Positions 25,746 to 34,814 of a DNA stretch of 64,000 nucleotides are shown here, in pieces. This stretch comes from Chitinophagales bacterium (lineage in GTDB: Bacteria > Bacteroidota > Bacteroidia > Chitinophagales > UBA8649). Location: the NCBI GenBank assembly GCA_020635975.1, contig JACJYT010000010.1, forward strand, positions 1-64,000. Direction: 5' to 3'. The position numbers were made by a program, and so were the translations under genes. Under the pieces are notes generated by a model that was not told the origin of the DNA, did no database searches, and saw only the letters and a list, made by a program, of their open reading frames with translations. Numbering within the stretch: position 1 is the first letter of the stretch; each line of letters opens with the position of its first letter.

Positions 25746-25782
25746 AAAAAAAAAGCGCAAGATTTACTTGCGCTTTTTTTTT
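25746..25782. terminator. Terminator downstream of gldJ
   Basis: A9-GCGCAAG - ATTTA - CTTGCGC-T9. Symmetric A and T runs allow it to work on both strands. It lies 13 bases beyond the gldJ stop. Confidence 0.9.
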
Positions 25783-25795
25783 GTTATTTAGCTTC

Positions 25796-27289
25796 TTACC
25801 ATTGTTTCTTTGACTTGAAATTGTTACCACCTTTCATCGTGTTTCCACTTGGCGATCCAACTCTAATTACAGCACAACGGAAACCAATTTCAGAAGACGA
25901 TTCTTTCTGATCTAAAAATCTTCTAGTTCCTGGAGATAAGAAATAAGCTCTGTCATTCCAACTACCACCTTTATAAACTCTACTTTCGTTGTTAATTAAA
26001 GAAGAGATACCGTAAGCGTACATGTAGTCTTCGCCATTTAAAGAAGACTCATCACCATCTTGGTAATCTCTTACGTCACCAGTACGGTAGTTTCTTCTAG
26101 TTGCTACTTCCTCATCTGTTACTAAACGGTACTCTAACTTACCAGTAGTATCGTTTTTAGCAGCAACATTACCTTCATCATCTAAAACAAGGGTTTTGAA
26201 TTCGTTACCTCTAAAGGTATTGAAATCGTTTGCATCTTCGAAAGTTAACGGTCTGTACACGTCTAAAGTCCACTCACTTACGTTACCTGCCATGTTGAAT
26301 AAGCCATAATCATTTGGCATATAAGAATCTACTGGTGCAGTAATAGAAGCATTATCATTTAAGTTACCTGCAAGACCCATGTTATCTCCTCTACCTCTTT
26401 TGAAGTTAGCTAAGAAATCTCCTTGCCAGCCACCTTTATAGTATCTTGTTGTAGTACCATTCCAAGGATAGATTTTTCTATCGGTTACTCTTTCTTCTTC
26501 AGGGTGAGGTAAGTTTCCAATTAATGCTAAAGCTGCATATTCCCATTCTGCTTCTGTAGGAAGTCTGTAGTCAGGTAATAAAATACCATCAGAAAACTCT
26601 ACTTGACGGTATTCTTCACCATTTGGATCTAAGTTCTCCATAGGTTTTTTACCTTGAATTCCTTCATACTGTCCAGCTAAATAAGCATCTGTATTAAAGT
26701 TGTCTGCATTAACTTGATTTGGATTCAATTCAAGAATTCCTTCTCTTACTAAAATCATTTCATTAACACGATCTGAACGCCATTCGCAGTAATCCATGGC
26801 TTGTTCCCAATTAACTCCAACTACTGGATAATCATCATAAGCAGGGTGCGTAAAATAATATTCTACGTAAGGCTCGTTATAAGCTAACTCATCTCTCCAA
26901 ACTTCTTGATCTGGTTCTGCTTCTTTAACGATTTCTGGGTAATCGTTACCGAAAGTACGATTTAACCAATAAAGATATTCCCTATAATCGATGTTTCTAA
27001 CTTCTGTTTCATCCATGTAGAATGAAGAAACGGTAATTCTTCTTGGAAAAGTATGGTGTTCATACATTACATCTTGTTCTGTATTACCCATCACAAAGGT
27101 TCCCCCTGGTATAAATACCAAACCAGGACCAGTTTCTTGACCTAAGTAAGGTTTATTTTCAAAACCACCCCAATCTGGGTCGTTGTATCCCCAACCTGTT
27201 GTTGAAGATTTCTCTTTGCTGCAAGAGCTAAGACTTAACAATCCTAATGTTGCAAGTCCGAAAGTGTAAGCTAAAACCTTATTTCTCAT
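25796..27289 (-). CDS. gldJ: Gliding motility / T9SS lipoprotein GldJ
   Basis: 497 residues. Lipobox LSSC23 after MRNKVLAYTFGLATLGLLSL. The body is an FGE-sulfatase (SUMF1-like) domain: FIPGGTFVMGNTEQD, DETEVRNIDYREYLYWL, VVGVNWEQAMDYCEWRS, RLPTEAEWEYAA, YPWNGT, NMAGNVSEWTLDVYRP, YKGGSWNDRAYFL, GFRCAV. GldJ and GldK share this fold. GldJ is preferred from the neighbourhood: in Flavobacterium johnsoniae gldJ adjoins porU and porV, as here. The protein is required for stability of the gliding/T9SS machinery at the outer membrane. It shares the strand with porP/sprF (48-base gap) and probably its transcript. Confidence 0.88.
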   Translation of the reverse strand: MRNKVLAYTFGLATLGLLSLSSCSKEKSSTTGWGYNDPDWGGFENKPYLGQETGPGLVFIPGGTFVMGNTEQDVMYEHHTFPRRITVSSFYMDETEVRNIDYREYLYWLNRTFGNDYPEIVKEAEPDQEVWRDELAYNEPYVEYYFTHPAYDDYPVVGVNWEQAMDYCEWRSDRVNEMILVREGILELNPNQVNADNFNTDAYLAGQYEGIQGKKPMENLDPNGEEYRQVEFSDGILLPDYRLPTEAEWEYAALALIGNLPHPEEERVTDRKIYPWNGTTTRYYKGGWQGDFLANFKRGRGDNMGLAGNLNDNASITAPVDSYMPNDYGLFNMAGNVSEWTLDVYRPLTFEDANDFNTFRGNEFKTLVLDDEGNVAAKNDTTGKLEYRLVTDEEVATRRNYRTGDVRDYQDGDESSLNGEDYMYAYGISSLINNESRVYKGGSWNDRAYFLSPGTRRFLDQKESSSEIGFRCAVIRVGSPSGNTMKGGNNFKSKKQW

Positions 27290-27337
27290 TTTTTTTAAAA
27301 GTTTTTACGAAAGTCCGCTAATTTAAAACAATTTTAT

Positions 27338-28360
27338 TTAAAAATCTAAATAATATGGACAAGATATAAAACCTTGTACAGATTTTGGGTTTAATGAGCT
27401 TTGTTCCTTAGTAAAATTAAATACAAAAGAGAACTCATGCGACCCTGCCGTTCCTTTTAATGGCGACACATTAATGTCGAAAGTGTAGCCAAAACGAAGC
27501 ACTCCTTTTTTAAACCCAACCCCACTAATAACGGAATCAAAGTTATTTATAGTATGCCTCATCCAAATCCCGGTGTAAAAAAAGTCATATCCAATTAAAC
27601 TACCTACGCTTATTTGGTTGAAATTGTTTTGATAAACATACAATATTTGGGGAGAAAGCCAAAATTTCTTTTCATAACCCTTACCAAAAGTATAAAACGC
27701 ACCACCATTTAGCGCAAGTCGAGATCTATTTGTTGCATCCCCGAAATAGTCTTTCTCGGGTATTAAATTATGCAATGCTATGCCCCCATAATATTTATTG
27801 GAGAAAAAGACTGCTCCAGTATTTACATTAAAATGATGGGTATTAAAATTTCCTGGAGGAATTTCATTAGTTGCATTAGGAATTCCTATACTCTCATAAA
27901 ATCCAGTTAGAGGATTAATCTGGTCATAGAAAAGTAAATCGTACCAATTTATATAACGATGGGTATACACGCCACCTAAGCCTAATTTAATTCCAAATTT
28001 TCGAGACACTCTAATTTGAAAGGAATACATGGCATTAATAGAGTTCTGAACTATTTTGTTGTTAGAAATTCTATCCGAGGTCATCATTACCCCGATACCA
28101 CCATGCAATTTTTCGATATGTTGGTCGTAGCTAATGCCATAGGTAACAAAACCCCCATTGGGGCCATCTCCCAATTCTGGCCATTGGTTGCGATAATTTA
28201 TAGCTAATCTTGGTCCGTAGGATATCCCAGCTAAAGCATTGTTTAGATGAAGGGGAGCCGCATAGAATTGACTAAACTCGGCCTGCTGAGAAAATAGCAA
28301 GCTCGGCAGACAAATTAAGCCTAGTAATAAGAACTTTAAATTTTGCAATGCGCTCTTCAT
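27338..28360 (-). CDS. PorP/SprF family T9SS outer-membrane protein
   Basis: 340 residues with signal peptide MKSALQNLKFLLLGLICLPSLLFS, then Q. QAEFSQFYAAPLHLNNALAGISYGPRLAINYRNQWP is the characteristic start of PorP/SprF proteins. The rest alternates as a beta barrel and ends FGYTFDINVSPLKGTAGSHEFSFVFNF. P. gingivalis PorP is essential for T9SS; SprF-type paralogues export particular giant adhesins. Which of these this is cannot be told from one copy. It lies between gldJ and the divergent porU. Confidence 0.9.
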   Translation of the reverse strand: MKSALQNLKFLLLGLICLPSLLFSQQAEFSQFYAAPLHLNNALAGISYGPRLAINYRNQWPELGDGPNGGFVTYGISYDQHIEKLHGGIGVMMTSDRISNNKIVQNSINAMYSFQIRVSRKFGIKLGLGGVYTHRYINWYDLLFYDQINPLTGFYESIGIPNATNEIPPGNFNTHHFNVNTGAVFFSNKYYGGIALHNLIPEKDYFGDATNRSRLALNGGAFYTFGKGYEKKFWLSPQILYVYQNNFNQISVGSLIGYDFFYTGIWMRHTINNFDSVISGVGFKKGVLRFGYTFDINVSPLKGTAGSHEFSFVFNFTKEQSSLNPKSVQGFISCPYYLDF

Positions 28361-28371
28361 GAATTAGGTTG

Positions 28372-28379
28372 CGAATATA
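28372..28379 (-). promoter_or_regulatory. Possible -7 box for the porP/sprF-gldJ unit
   Basis: TATATTCG on the minus strand, one base off TAnnTTTG, 11 bases before the start codon at 28360. Confidence 0.4.
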
Positions 28380-28495
28380 GGAACGCTTATCCTTAGTGTA
28401 AAATTATTTGCCGAATAATATTTATTTGACGCAATAATGACTTCTTAATGTCGTTTTTCTTGCACAATGAGCGTTTTACTTCTAATTCCAAATGG

Positions 28496-28503
28496 TATAT
28501 TTG
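28496..28503 (+). promoter_or_regulatory. -7 box at the porU start codon
   Basis: TATATTTG, a perfect match, ending one base before ATG 28505. A start of transcription about 4-7 bases downstream would make the porU mRNA leaderless from ATG 28508. Confidence 0.5.
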
Positions 28504-28504
28504 C

Positions 28505-31500
28505 ATGATGAGCAGAGTAATCCTTCTCTTTATTTCTATTTTCTCGCTTGGCTTTTCTAGGGGGCAAGTCTACAATTTGCGTATCGAATGGAATATGCAA
28601 GTGAATTTTGAGGGAAGTAATCTATATATAGAAAGTTTCAAAGAAGCGGTGTTTCAAAAGGAAAATGGGGTATTGCCCACTTATAATGTTTGGTTGAATT
28701 TGCCAGGGGATGGGGCTGAGCCTAGTTTTACGAATCTCATATTCGAAGAATTGCAGAATAGTAACATTAGCAAGCAAGGAATCAAAGAAAATATAGAATT
28801 TACTGCTGCTGTTGGGATGCAAAGAAAAGAATCCAGCCTTTTGATTTCTTGCGTGCCGCTTAGAGTGAACCCTTTTACTGGTAAGATAGAGAAATTAGTT
28901 GCTTTTGATGTACAGCTTAATCCTAGTTATCAAGCAAGTTTTAAAGCACAAAAATCCTATAAGCCTAGTAGTGTCCTAGCTAGTGGTTTATGGCATAAGA
29001 TTGCAGTACCAGCAGATGGAATCTATAAAATTGATTTTGACTTCTTACAAAACAACAACATTAGCTCTTCCAATTTAAGCTTTTCAAATTTTGGTGTTTT
29101 TGGACAAGCAATGGGTTTGTTGCCAGAGGCAAATTCGGAGGATAGGGTGGACGACATCGAAGAAATTCCTATTAAAATTAAGGATCAGAATGGCAATGGT
29201 ATATGGGAGAATGGTGATTATATTTTGTTTTATGGAAAAGGTCCGCATCTATGGCATTATGACCAAGCTAACAATACTTGGCAGCATGAAGTAAATATTT
29301 ATACCGATGAGACAGGATATTTTATAAGTCCTACTCAAGGAACTGGAAAACAAATTCCGCTTGTTGCTTCTGCAGGTTCTGCAAATGCTAATATTAATAG
29401 TTATACCTTCCGCGATTTTTTTGAAGAAGAGCTCAATAACTTGATTTATACCCAGCTTAGTTCTACAATGGGGTCTGGTAAGGAATGGTATGGTAAAAGA
29501 TTGAGTAATGTAAACAACACGCAAAGTTTTAATATTGCTATTCCAAATATTCTCTCTAGTTCTGCATCCGTTCTAAATCTACGTCTCGCTGCAAGTTCTT
29601 ATGCAAGCTCCTCGAACTTTACCCTAAGAAATAATGGAAGTAATATTTTTACAAGTTCTGTAAACATTACCTCTGGAGGAGATTATCCCAACGCGGCTAG
29701 TGCAAATATGGCAAGTTTTAGCAGTGTTTTAAGTAGCAATAATAATTTTGAATTAGTATTTAGTAATGGCGACCCCCAATCTAGCGGATTTCTGGATTAC
29801 TTAGAAGTAGTTGCCAATTGTAATTTAGCGCTTCAAGAAAACTTTTTACTATTTCGTTCTACCCAAAATTTGGGTGTTGGAAATATTAGTAGCTTTAATT
29901 TAACTGGAGCAAACACGAATACAGAAATTTGGGATGTAAGTTCAGGGACAGAAATATTCCGAATTAATGGAAATCTTTCAGGTTCAAGCTATCAATTCTC
30001 TGCTACAACAGATAAATTAAGAGAGTTTGCAGCAGTAAATACTTCTTCTACCTCATTCGCGCAACCTAGATATATTTCAAGTATTACAAATCAAAACTTA
30101 CATGCTTTAAGTCAAAATGAAATGTTTATAATTTCGCATCCAAGTTTGCTGCCAGCAGCAGATCGTTTGGCCAACTTCCATAGAGAAGAGGGGATGCGCG
30201 TTGCTGTTGTAAATTTAGACCATATTTATAATGAGTTTTCATCTGGACAACAAGATTTAAGTGCAATTCGCGACTTTCTAAAAATGTTTTATGAAAGGGC
30301 AAATAACCCTGCCGATTTACCGAAGTATGCTTTGCTTTTTGGAGATGCTTCCTTCGATTACAAAGATCGAGTGGATGGAAACGAAAATCTAGTTCCTACC
30401 TTTCAAAGTCAAGAAAGTTTCTCGCTAACTTCTTCTTATTGTACAGATGATTACATTGCGTTTTTAGATCCCAATGAAGGTTCTGATTTAACTAATGTTA
30501 GTAATCCGAATAAGGTGGATCTGAGTGTTGGTCGAATTCCAGTGGATAATTTGGAGGAGGCTCAAGGAGTGGTAGATAAAATTTTAGCTTATAACACTTC
30601 TACAACCATGCAGGATTGGCGAAATATTTTAAGTTTTGTTGCCGACGACGAAGACAATAATCTTCATTTTGGACAAGTAGAACAGTTGAGTGCTTTAAGT
30701 ACTGTAGATAATATTGATTTCTACAATATAGATAAGATCTACCTAGATGCCTATACCCAATCTAATAGTGCTGGTGGAGATAGATATCCGGATGTTAACG
30801 ATGCCATACTGAGAAAGATTAGAACGGGAAGCTTTTTAATTAATTATACGGGTCATGGTGGACCTAAAAATTGGGCGCAAGAAAGGGTTTTTAATATAGA
30901 GGATATTCGGAATCTAGACAATATCGAGCATCTACCTTTATTTATTACGGCAACTTGTGATTTTAGTCCTTATGATGATCCTGATTTTCATTCTGCTGGA
31001 GAAAATTTAATTACTAATGCGAAGGGTGGAGCTATTGCTCTCATAACCACAACTAGATTGGTTTATGCCCATCAAAATTTTGATATGAATAGTCGTGTAT
31101 TGGACTATCTTTTCCAGCTTTATGAAGGACGAATGCCAACGATAGGAGAGGTACTATATGAAGCAAAGAATAGTGCTAGTGTTTCTGAAAATAACAGGAA
31201 ATTCGTTCTCTTAGGCGACCCAGCGCTTACTCTAGCTTATCCCGTGCACGAGGTGATAACGACTAAAATTAATGGCGTAGATATTAGTCAGATAGATACA
31301 TTAAAAGCCTTGAGTAAGGTGCTAATAGAAGGAGAAGTTAGAACCAGATCTGGAGCTCTTTTGAATAATTTTAATGGTGTTATTTATCCTTCTGTTTACG
31401 ATAAAGTGGCTACTTATTCTACCAAGGGGCAGGATGAAGAAAGTCAGGTTGCAGAATTTCAATTGCAGAACAATATCTTGTTTAAAGGAAAGGCTAGCGT

Positions 31501-32335
31501 AGTGGCGGGTAAGTTTAGTTTTGAATTTATTGTACCTAAGGATATCAATTACGCTTACGATAATGGCAAGATTTCTTATTATGCCGCAAGTAATTTTGGT
31601 TTGGAAGATGCACATGGTTATAGCTATAATTTTTTGGTTGGAGGAACAGCAGATAGTATAGTAAATGATGATTTGGGTCCTTTAGTAGATGTATTTATCA
31701 ACGACACAAGCTTCGCTTTTGGAGGTTTGAGTGATGAAAATCCCATTTTATTGGTAAAGCTGAGCGACGAAAGTGGTATCAATACAGTAGGTAATGGAGT
31801 AGGCCATGACATTGTTGGCTTGTTGAATGAGAATACGCAAAAGCAATACTTGTTGAATGATTATTATTCCGCAAAATTAGACGACTTTACTAGGGGAGAC
31901 GTTGAGTTTCCTTTTAATAAACTAGAGGATGGTAGGTATACCATTAGAGTGAAGGCTTGGGATGTTTATAATAACCCAGGAGAAGGATATACGGAATTTG
32001 TAGTAGCATCTTCTGCAGAGTTAGCTTTGCAACATGTTTTCAACTATCCAAATCCCTTCACTACCAATACATCGTTTATATTTGAGCACAATAGACCAGG
32101 AGAATTTTTGGATGTTTCTGTTCAGATTTTTACCATCTCTGGTAAGCTAGTTAAAACGATTAGGACGAATGTTCAGTCGGAAGCATATAGAGTAGGTCCA
32201 AGTGAGATTACCTGGGATGGATTAGATGATTTTGGAGATATGATAGGTAGAGGCGTATATATTTATAAGCTTAAAGTACAAGCGGAAAGTGGATATAGTG
32301 CTCAAGAGTTTGAAAAATTAGTAATTTTACGATAA
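28505..32335 (+). CDS. porU: T9SS sortase PorU
   Basis: 1276 residues from ATG 28505. The frame is open from 28448, but only the internal MMSRVILLFISIFSLGFSRG (then QVYNL) gives a normal signal peptide. The gingipain-type C25 domain shows the catalytic His784 (NYTGHGGPKNW) and Cys818 (ATCDFSPYDD). PorU is the cell-surface sortase that removes the C-terminal signal from T9SS cargo and attaches it to A-LPS. Its C-terminal domain (NYPNPFTTNTSF ... VKTIRTN ... GRGVYIYKLKV) resembles a T9SS sorting domain, as expected. porV follows 22 bases later. Confidence 0.95.
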   Translation: MMSRVILLFISIFSLGFSRGQVYNLRIEWNMQVNFEGSNLYIESFKEAVFQKENGVLPTYNVWLNLPGDGAEPSFTNLIFEELQNSNISKQGIKENIEFTAAVGMQRKESSLLISCVPLRVNPFTGKIEKLVAFDVQLNPSYQASFKAQKSYKPSSVLASGLWHKIAVPADGIYKIDFDFLQNNNISSSNLSFSNFGVFGQAMGLLPEANSEDRVDDIEEIPIKIKDQNGNGIWENGDYILFYGKGPHLWHYDQANNTWQHEVNIYTDETGYFISPTQGTGKQIPLVASAGSANANINSYTFRDFFEEELNNLIYTQLSSTMGSGKEWYGKRLSNVNNTQSFNIAIPNILSSSASVLNLRLAASSYASSSNFTLRNNGSNIFTSSVNITSGGDYPNAASANMASFSSVLSSNNNFELVFSNGDPQSSGFLDYLEVVANCNLALQENFLLFRSTQNLGVGNISSFNLTGANTNTEIWDVSSGTEIFRINGNLSGSSYQFSATTDKLREFAAVNTSSTSFAQPRYISSITNQNLHALSQNEMFIISHPSLLPAADRLANFHREEGMRVAVVNLDHIYNEFSSGQQDLSAIRDFLKMFYERANNPADLPKYALLFGDASFDYKDRVDGNENLVPTFQSQESFSLTSSYCTDDYIAFLDPNEGSDLTNVSNPNKVDLSVGRIPVDNLEEAQGVVDKILAYNTSTTMQDWRNILSFVADDEDNNLHFGQVEQLSALSTVDNIDFYNIDKIYLDAYTQSNSAGGDRYPDVNDAILRKIRTGSFLINYTGHGGPKNWAQERVFNIEDIRNLDNIEHLPLFITATCDFSPYDDPDFHSAGENLITNAKGGAIALITTTRLVYAHQNFDMNSRVLDYLFQLYEGRMPTIGEVLYEAKNSASVSENNRKFVLLGDPALTLAYPVHEVITTKINGVDISQIDTLKALSKVLIEGEVRTRSGALLNNFNGVIYPSVYDKVATYSTKGQDEESQVAEFQLQNNILFKGKASVVAGKFSFEFIVPKDINYAYDNGKISYYAASNFGLEDAHGYSYNFLVGGTADSIVNDDLGPLVDVFINDTSFAFGGLSDENPILLVKLSDESGINTVGNGVGHDIVGLLNENTQKQYLLNDYYSAKLDDFTRGDVEFPFNKLEDGRYTIRVKAWDVYNNPGEGYTEFVVASSAELALQHVFNYPNPFTTNTSFIFEHNRPGEFLDVSVQIFTISGKLVKTIRTNVQSEAYRVGPSEITWDGLDDFGDMIGRGVYIYKLKVQAESGYSAQEFEKLVILR

Positions 32336-32357
32336 ATTTAAGCCCGATTTAAAAGGT

Positions 32358-33617
32358 ATGAGAAAATTAGAAATTAAAAATTTAGGTATAGCAACGCTTA
32401 TTGTAGGTATGAGCATCTTAGCAACTAAGCTAAATGGACAGACAACTGGCGAAAAAATACTTAATGCGAATACTATCACTACTGCTGTTCCTTTTTTAAG
32501 AATTAATCCAGACGGAAGGACTGGAGCAATGGGAGATGTAGGAATGGCTGTAAGCGCCGATGCAAATGCGGTTTTCTCTAATACCTCTCGTTTGGCTTTT
32601 ATCGAAAGTGATTATGGTGTAAGCATGACTTTTGTGCCTTGGCTAAGAGGTATTGCCACAGATGTATACATGGCAGACTTGGTTGGATACTACAAGATAA
32701 AGGAAATGCAAACGATTGCGGCTAGTGTTCGTTATTTCTCTTTAGGCACGATCAATTTTACAGATGATTTTGGTGCTGAAAATGGTACTGGAAATCCTAG
32801 AGAATTTGCTGTAGATATTAATTACGCAAGAAGATTAGGTAACAAATTTAGTTTAGCAACTGGTCTTCGTTATATCTATTCAAATTTATCTACGAATCAG
32901 TTTACAGATTATAAACCTGGTTCTGCCTTTGGAGCAGATTTATCCATGTTTTACACCAATCCATTAAAAGTAAAGAAATTAGAAGGTGCTAAAATTAATT
33001 TTGGCTTGGCCTTTACCAATATTGGAAGTAAAATGACTTATAGTGGTAATGCTTTAAACAAGGATTTTATTCCAACTAATTTTGGTTTTGGTTTAGGTAC
33101 AGAGTTAGATATTGATGAACATAATTCTGTAAATATTTATGCCGACATCAATAAACTATTGGTTCCAACTCCGGTACCAACAGAAGAACTTTACAATGTT
33201 GCTAATGATCCTAATTCTGGAATTAAAACAGAATATGATAAAGACGACAATTCGATAGCGGATTATAGAGAGAAATCTTCTGTAGGCGCAATGTTTACTT
33301 CTTTTGGAGATGCCCCAGGGGGATTCAAGGAGGAGATGAAAGAATTTATGGTTTCTGTGGGAGCAGAATATGTTTATAACGACATGTTTATGGTTAGAGC
33401 GGGTTATTTTTACGAGCCTCCTACAAAAGGTTCTAGAAGATTCTTATCTGCGGGTATTGGCTTAAAATATTCTGTAGCGCAGTTAAATTTTGCTTATGTG
33501 ATACCTACATCGGCTCAAAGAAATCCTTTGGATAATACCATGAGATTTACCTTGTTGTTTGATTTTGTTAAGGGTGGGGGTAAAGCAAGTAATCCAGATA
33601 CAAATTCAGTTCAATAA
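32358..33617 (+). CDS. porV: T9SS outer-membrane protein PorV
   Basis: 419 residues, signal peptide ending KLNG, then QTTGEK. The start TTAVPFLRINPDGRTGAMGDVGMAVSADANAVFSNTSRLAF is strongly conserved in PorV/LptO. The barrel follows (VNIYADINKLLVPTP; FMVRAGYFYEPPTKGSRRFLSAGIGLKY). PorV is a FadL-like shuttle that carries cargo from the translocon to PorU. It lies in the same unit as porU. Confidence 0.95.
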   Translation: MRKLEIKNLGIATLIVGMSILATKLNGQTTGEKILNANTITTAVPFLRINPDGRTGAMGDVGMAVSADANAVFSNTSRLAFIESDYGVSMTFVPWLRGIATDVYMADLVGYYKIKEMQTIAASVRYFSLGTINFTDDFGAENGTGNPREFAVDINYARRLGNKFSLATGLRYIYSNLSTNQFTDYKPGSAFGADLSMFYTNPLKVKKLEGAKINFGLAFTNIGSKMTYSGNALNKDFIPTNFGFGLGTELDIDEHNSVNIYADINKLLVPTPVPTEELYNVANDPNSGIKTEYDKDDNSIADYREKSSVGAMFTSFGDAPGGFKEEMKEFMVSVGAEYVYNDMFMVRAGYFYEPPTKGSRRFLSAGIGLKYSVAQLNFAYVIPTSAQRNPLDNTMRFTLLFDFVKGGGKASNPDTNSVQ

Positions 33618-33632
33618 TAAGCGAACTAAGAA

Positions 33633-34706
33633 TTATTCCTCAGTTTGTTTGTCTAGACTTTCTTTATGGATTTTTTGAAATAGGTCTAGAATAAAGTTTT
33701 CGCTCAGTCCATTGTTTTTACCCATTTCTAAGGCTCTTCTTACGGTATCTGCCCATCTTTCTGCTTGATGAATGGCAATACCATTTAATTTCTTGTATTT
33801 ACCTATTTCTTTAGCTATACTCATTCGTTCTGAAAGCAATTCTAAGATATAATTATCCAAACGATCTATTTCCGTTCTAAATTCTTTAAGTTCGCTATAG
33901 TCTTCTGATTTTGCTACTGCTTTTTGCTCCGTATTTAAATTTAAGAGTAGAGCTTTTAGCGCGAGTGGTGTGAGTTGTTGTTCTGCATCACTCCAAGCCT
34001 CACTCGGATTACGATGACTCTCCATCATAAGTCCATCGAATTGCAAATTCATAGCTTGTTGCGCTACATCAAATAGTAAATCACGTTTACCAGCAATGTG
34101 ACTCGGGTCGCAGAGAATAGGCAGCTCGGGTGCCTGGCGACGTAATTCAATAGGTATTTCCCAATTTGGAACGTTGCGATAGATGGATTTAGAATAGGTG
34201 GAAAAGCCCCGGTGTACGGCCGCAATATCTTTTAGTCCGACTTGCTCAAGGCGTTCAATGGCACCCAACCACAAGGCTAGTTCAGGATTGACAGGATTTT
34301 TTACAAAAACTGGAATATCGACTCCTCTTAAAGCATCCGCAATTTCTTGAACAATAAATGGACTAACGGTGGATCTTGCGCCTATCCATAATACATCAAT
34401 TCCAGCTTCTAGAGCTTTCTCCACATGATTTGCATTGGCAACTTCGGTAGCTACGGGCAGATTAACCTGCTTGCCCGCATTTTTTAACCAAGATAGGGCG
34501 ATAGAGCCAATGCCCTCAAAAGAATTTGGTCGGGTTCTTGGTTTCCAAATTCCTGCTCGTATTAAACTAATTTGTGGACATGCAGTAGCTAGTTCGGATA
34601 TGGTTTCATGTACTTGTTCTTCCGTTTCGGCGCTGCATGGACCTGCAACAAATACCTTAGCTTGTTTAAATAAGTTGAAGTCGAATTGGGAAGCTGTTTT
34701 GGACAT
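33633..34706 (-). CDS. Bifunctional DAHP synthase / chorismate mutase
   Basis: 357 residues. Residues ~1-255 are the KDO8P/DAHP-synthase fold: VFVAGPCSAETEEQVHET, RAGIWKPRTRPNSFEGIG, WIGARSTVSPFIVQE, FVKNPVNPE, CDPSHIAGKRDLLFDVAQQA, LMMESHRNPSEAWSDAEQQ. Residues ~265-357 are an AroQ-type chorismate mutase helix bundle (FRTEIDRLDNYILELLSERMSIAKEIGKYKK). It catalyses the first step of the shikimate pathway and the branch to prephenate, so it may be feedback-regulated through the mutase domain. Convergent with porV (15-base gap). Confidence 0.93.
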   Translation of the reverse strand: MSKTASQFDFNLFKQAKVFVAGPCSAETEEQVHETISELATACPQISLIRAGIWKPRTRPNSFEGIGSIALSWLKNAGKQVNLPVATEVANANHVEKALEAGIDVLWIGARSTVSPFIVQEIADALRGVDIPVFVKNPVNPELALWLGAIERLEQVGLKDIAAVHRGFSTYSKSIYRNVPNWEIPIELRRQAPELPILCDPSHIAGKRDLLFDVAQQAMNLQFDGLMMESHRNPSEAWSDAEQQLTPLALKALLLNLNTEQKAVAKSEDYSELKEFRTEIDRLDNYILELLSERMSIAKEIGKYKKLNGIAIHQAERWADTVRRALEMGKNNGLSENFILDLFQKIHKESLDKQTEE

Positions 34707-34814
34707 CTAAAAAGTAGCAAGTGTACAAGAATAAACATTAAAGCCTTAAAATAGTTTCAGGGCTTAGGAGATAAATGTACGAAATGAGAAGCTAAGTTAG
34801 ATAATATTTTAGTT

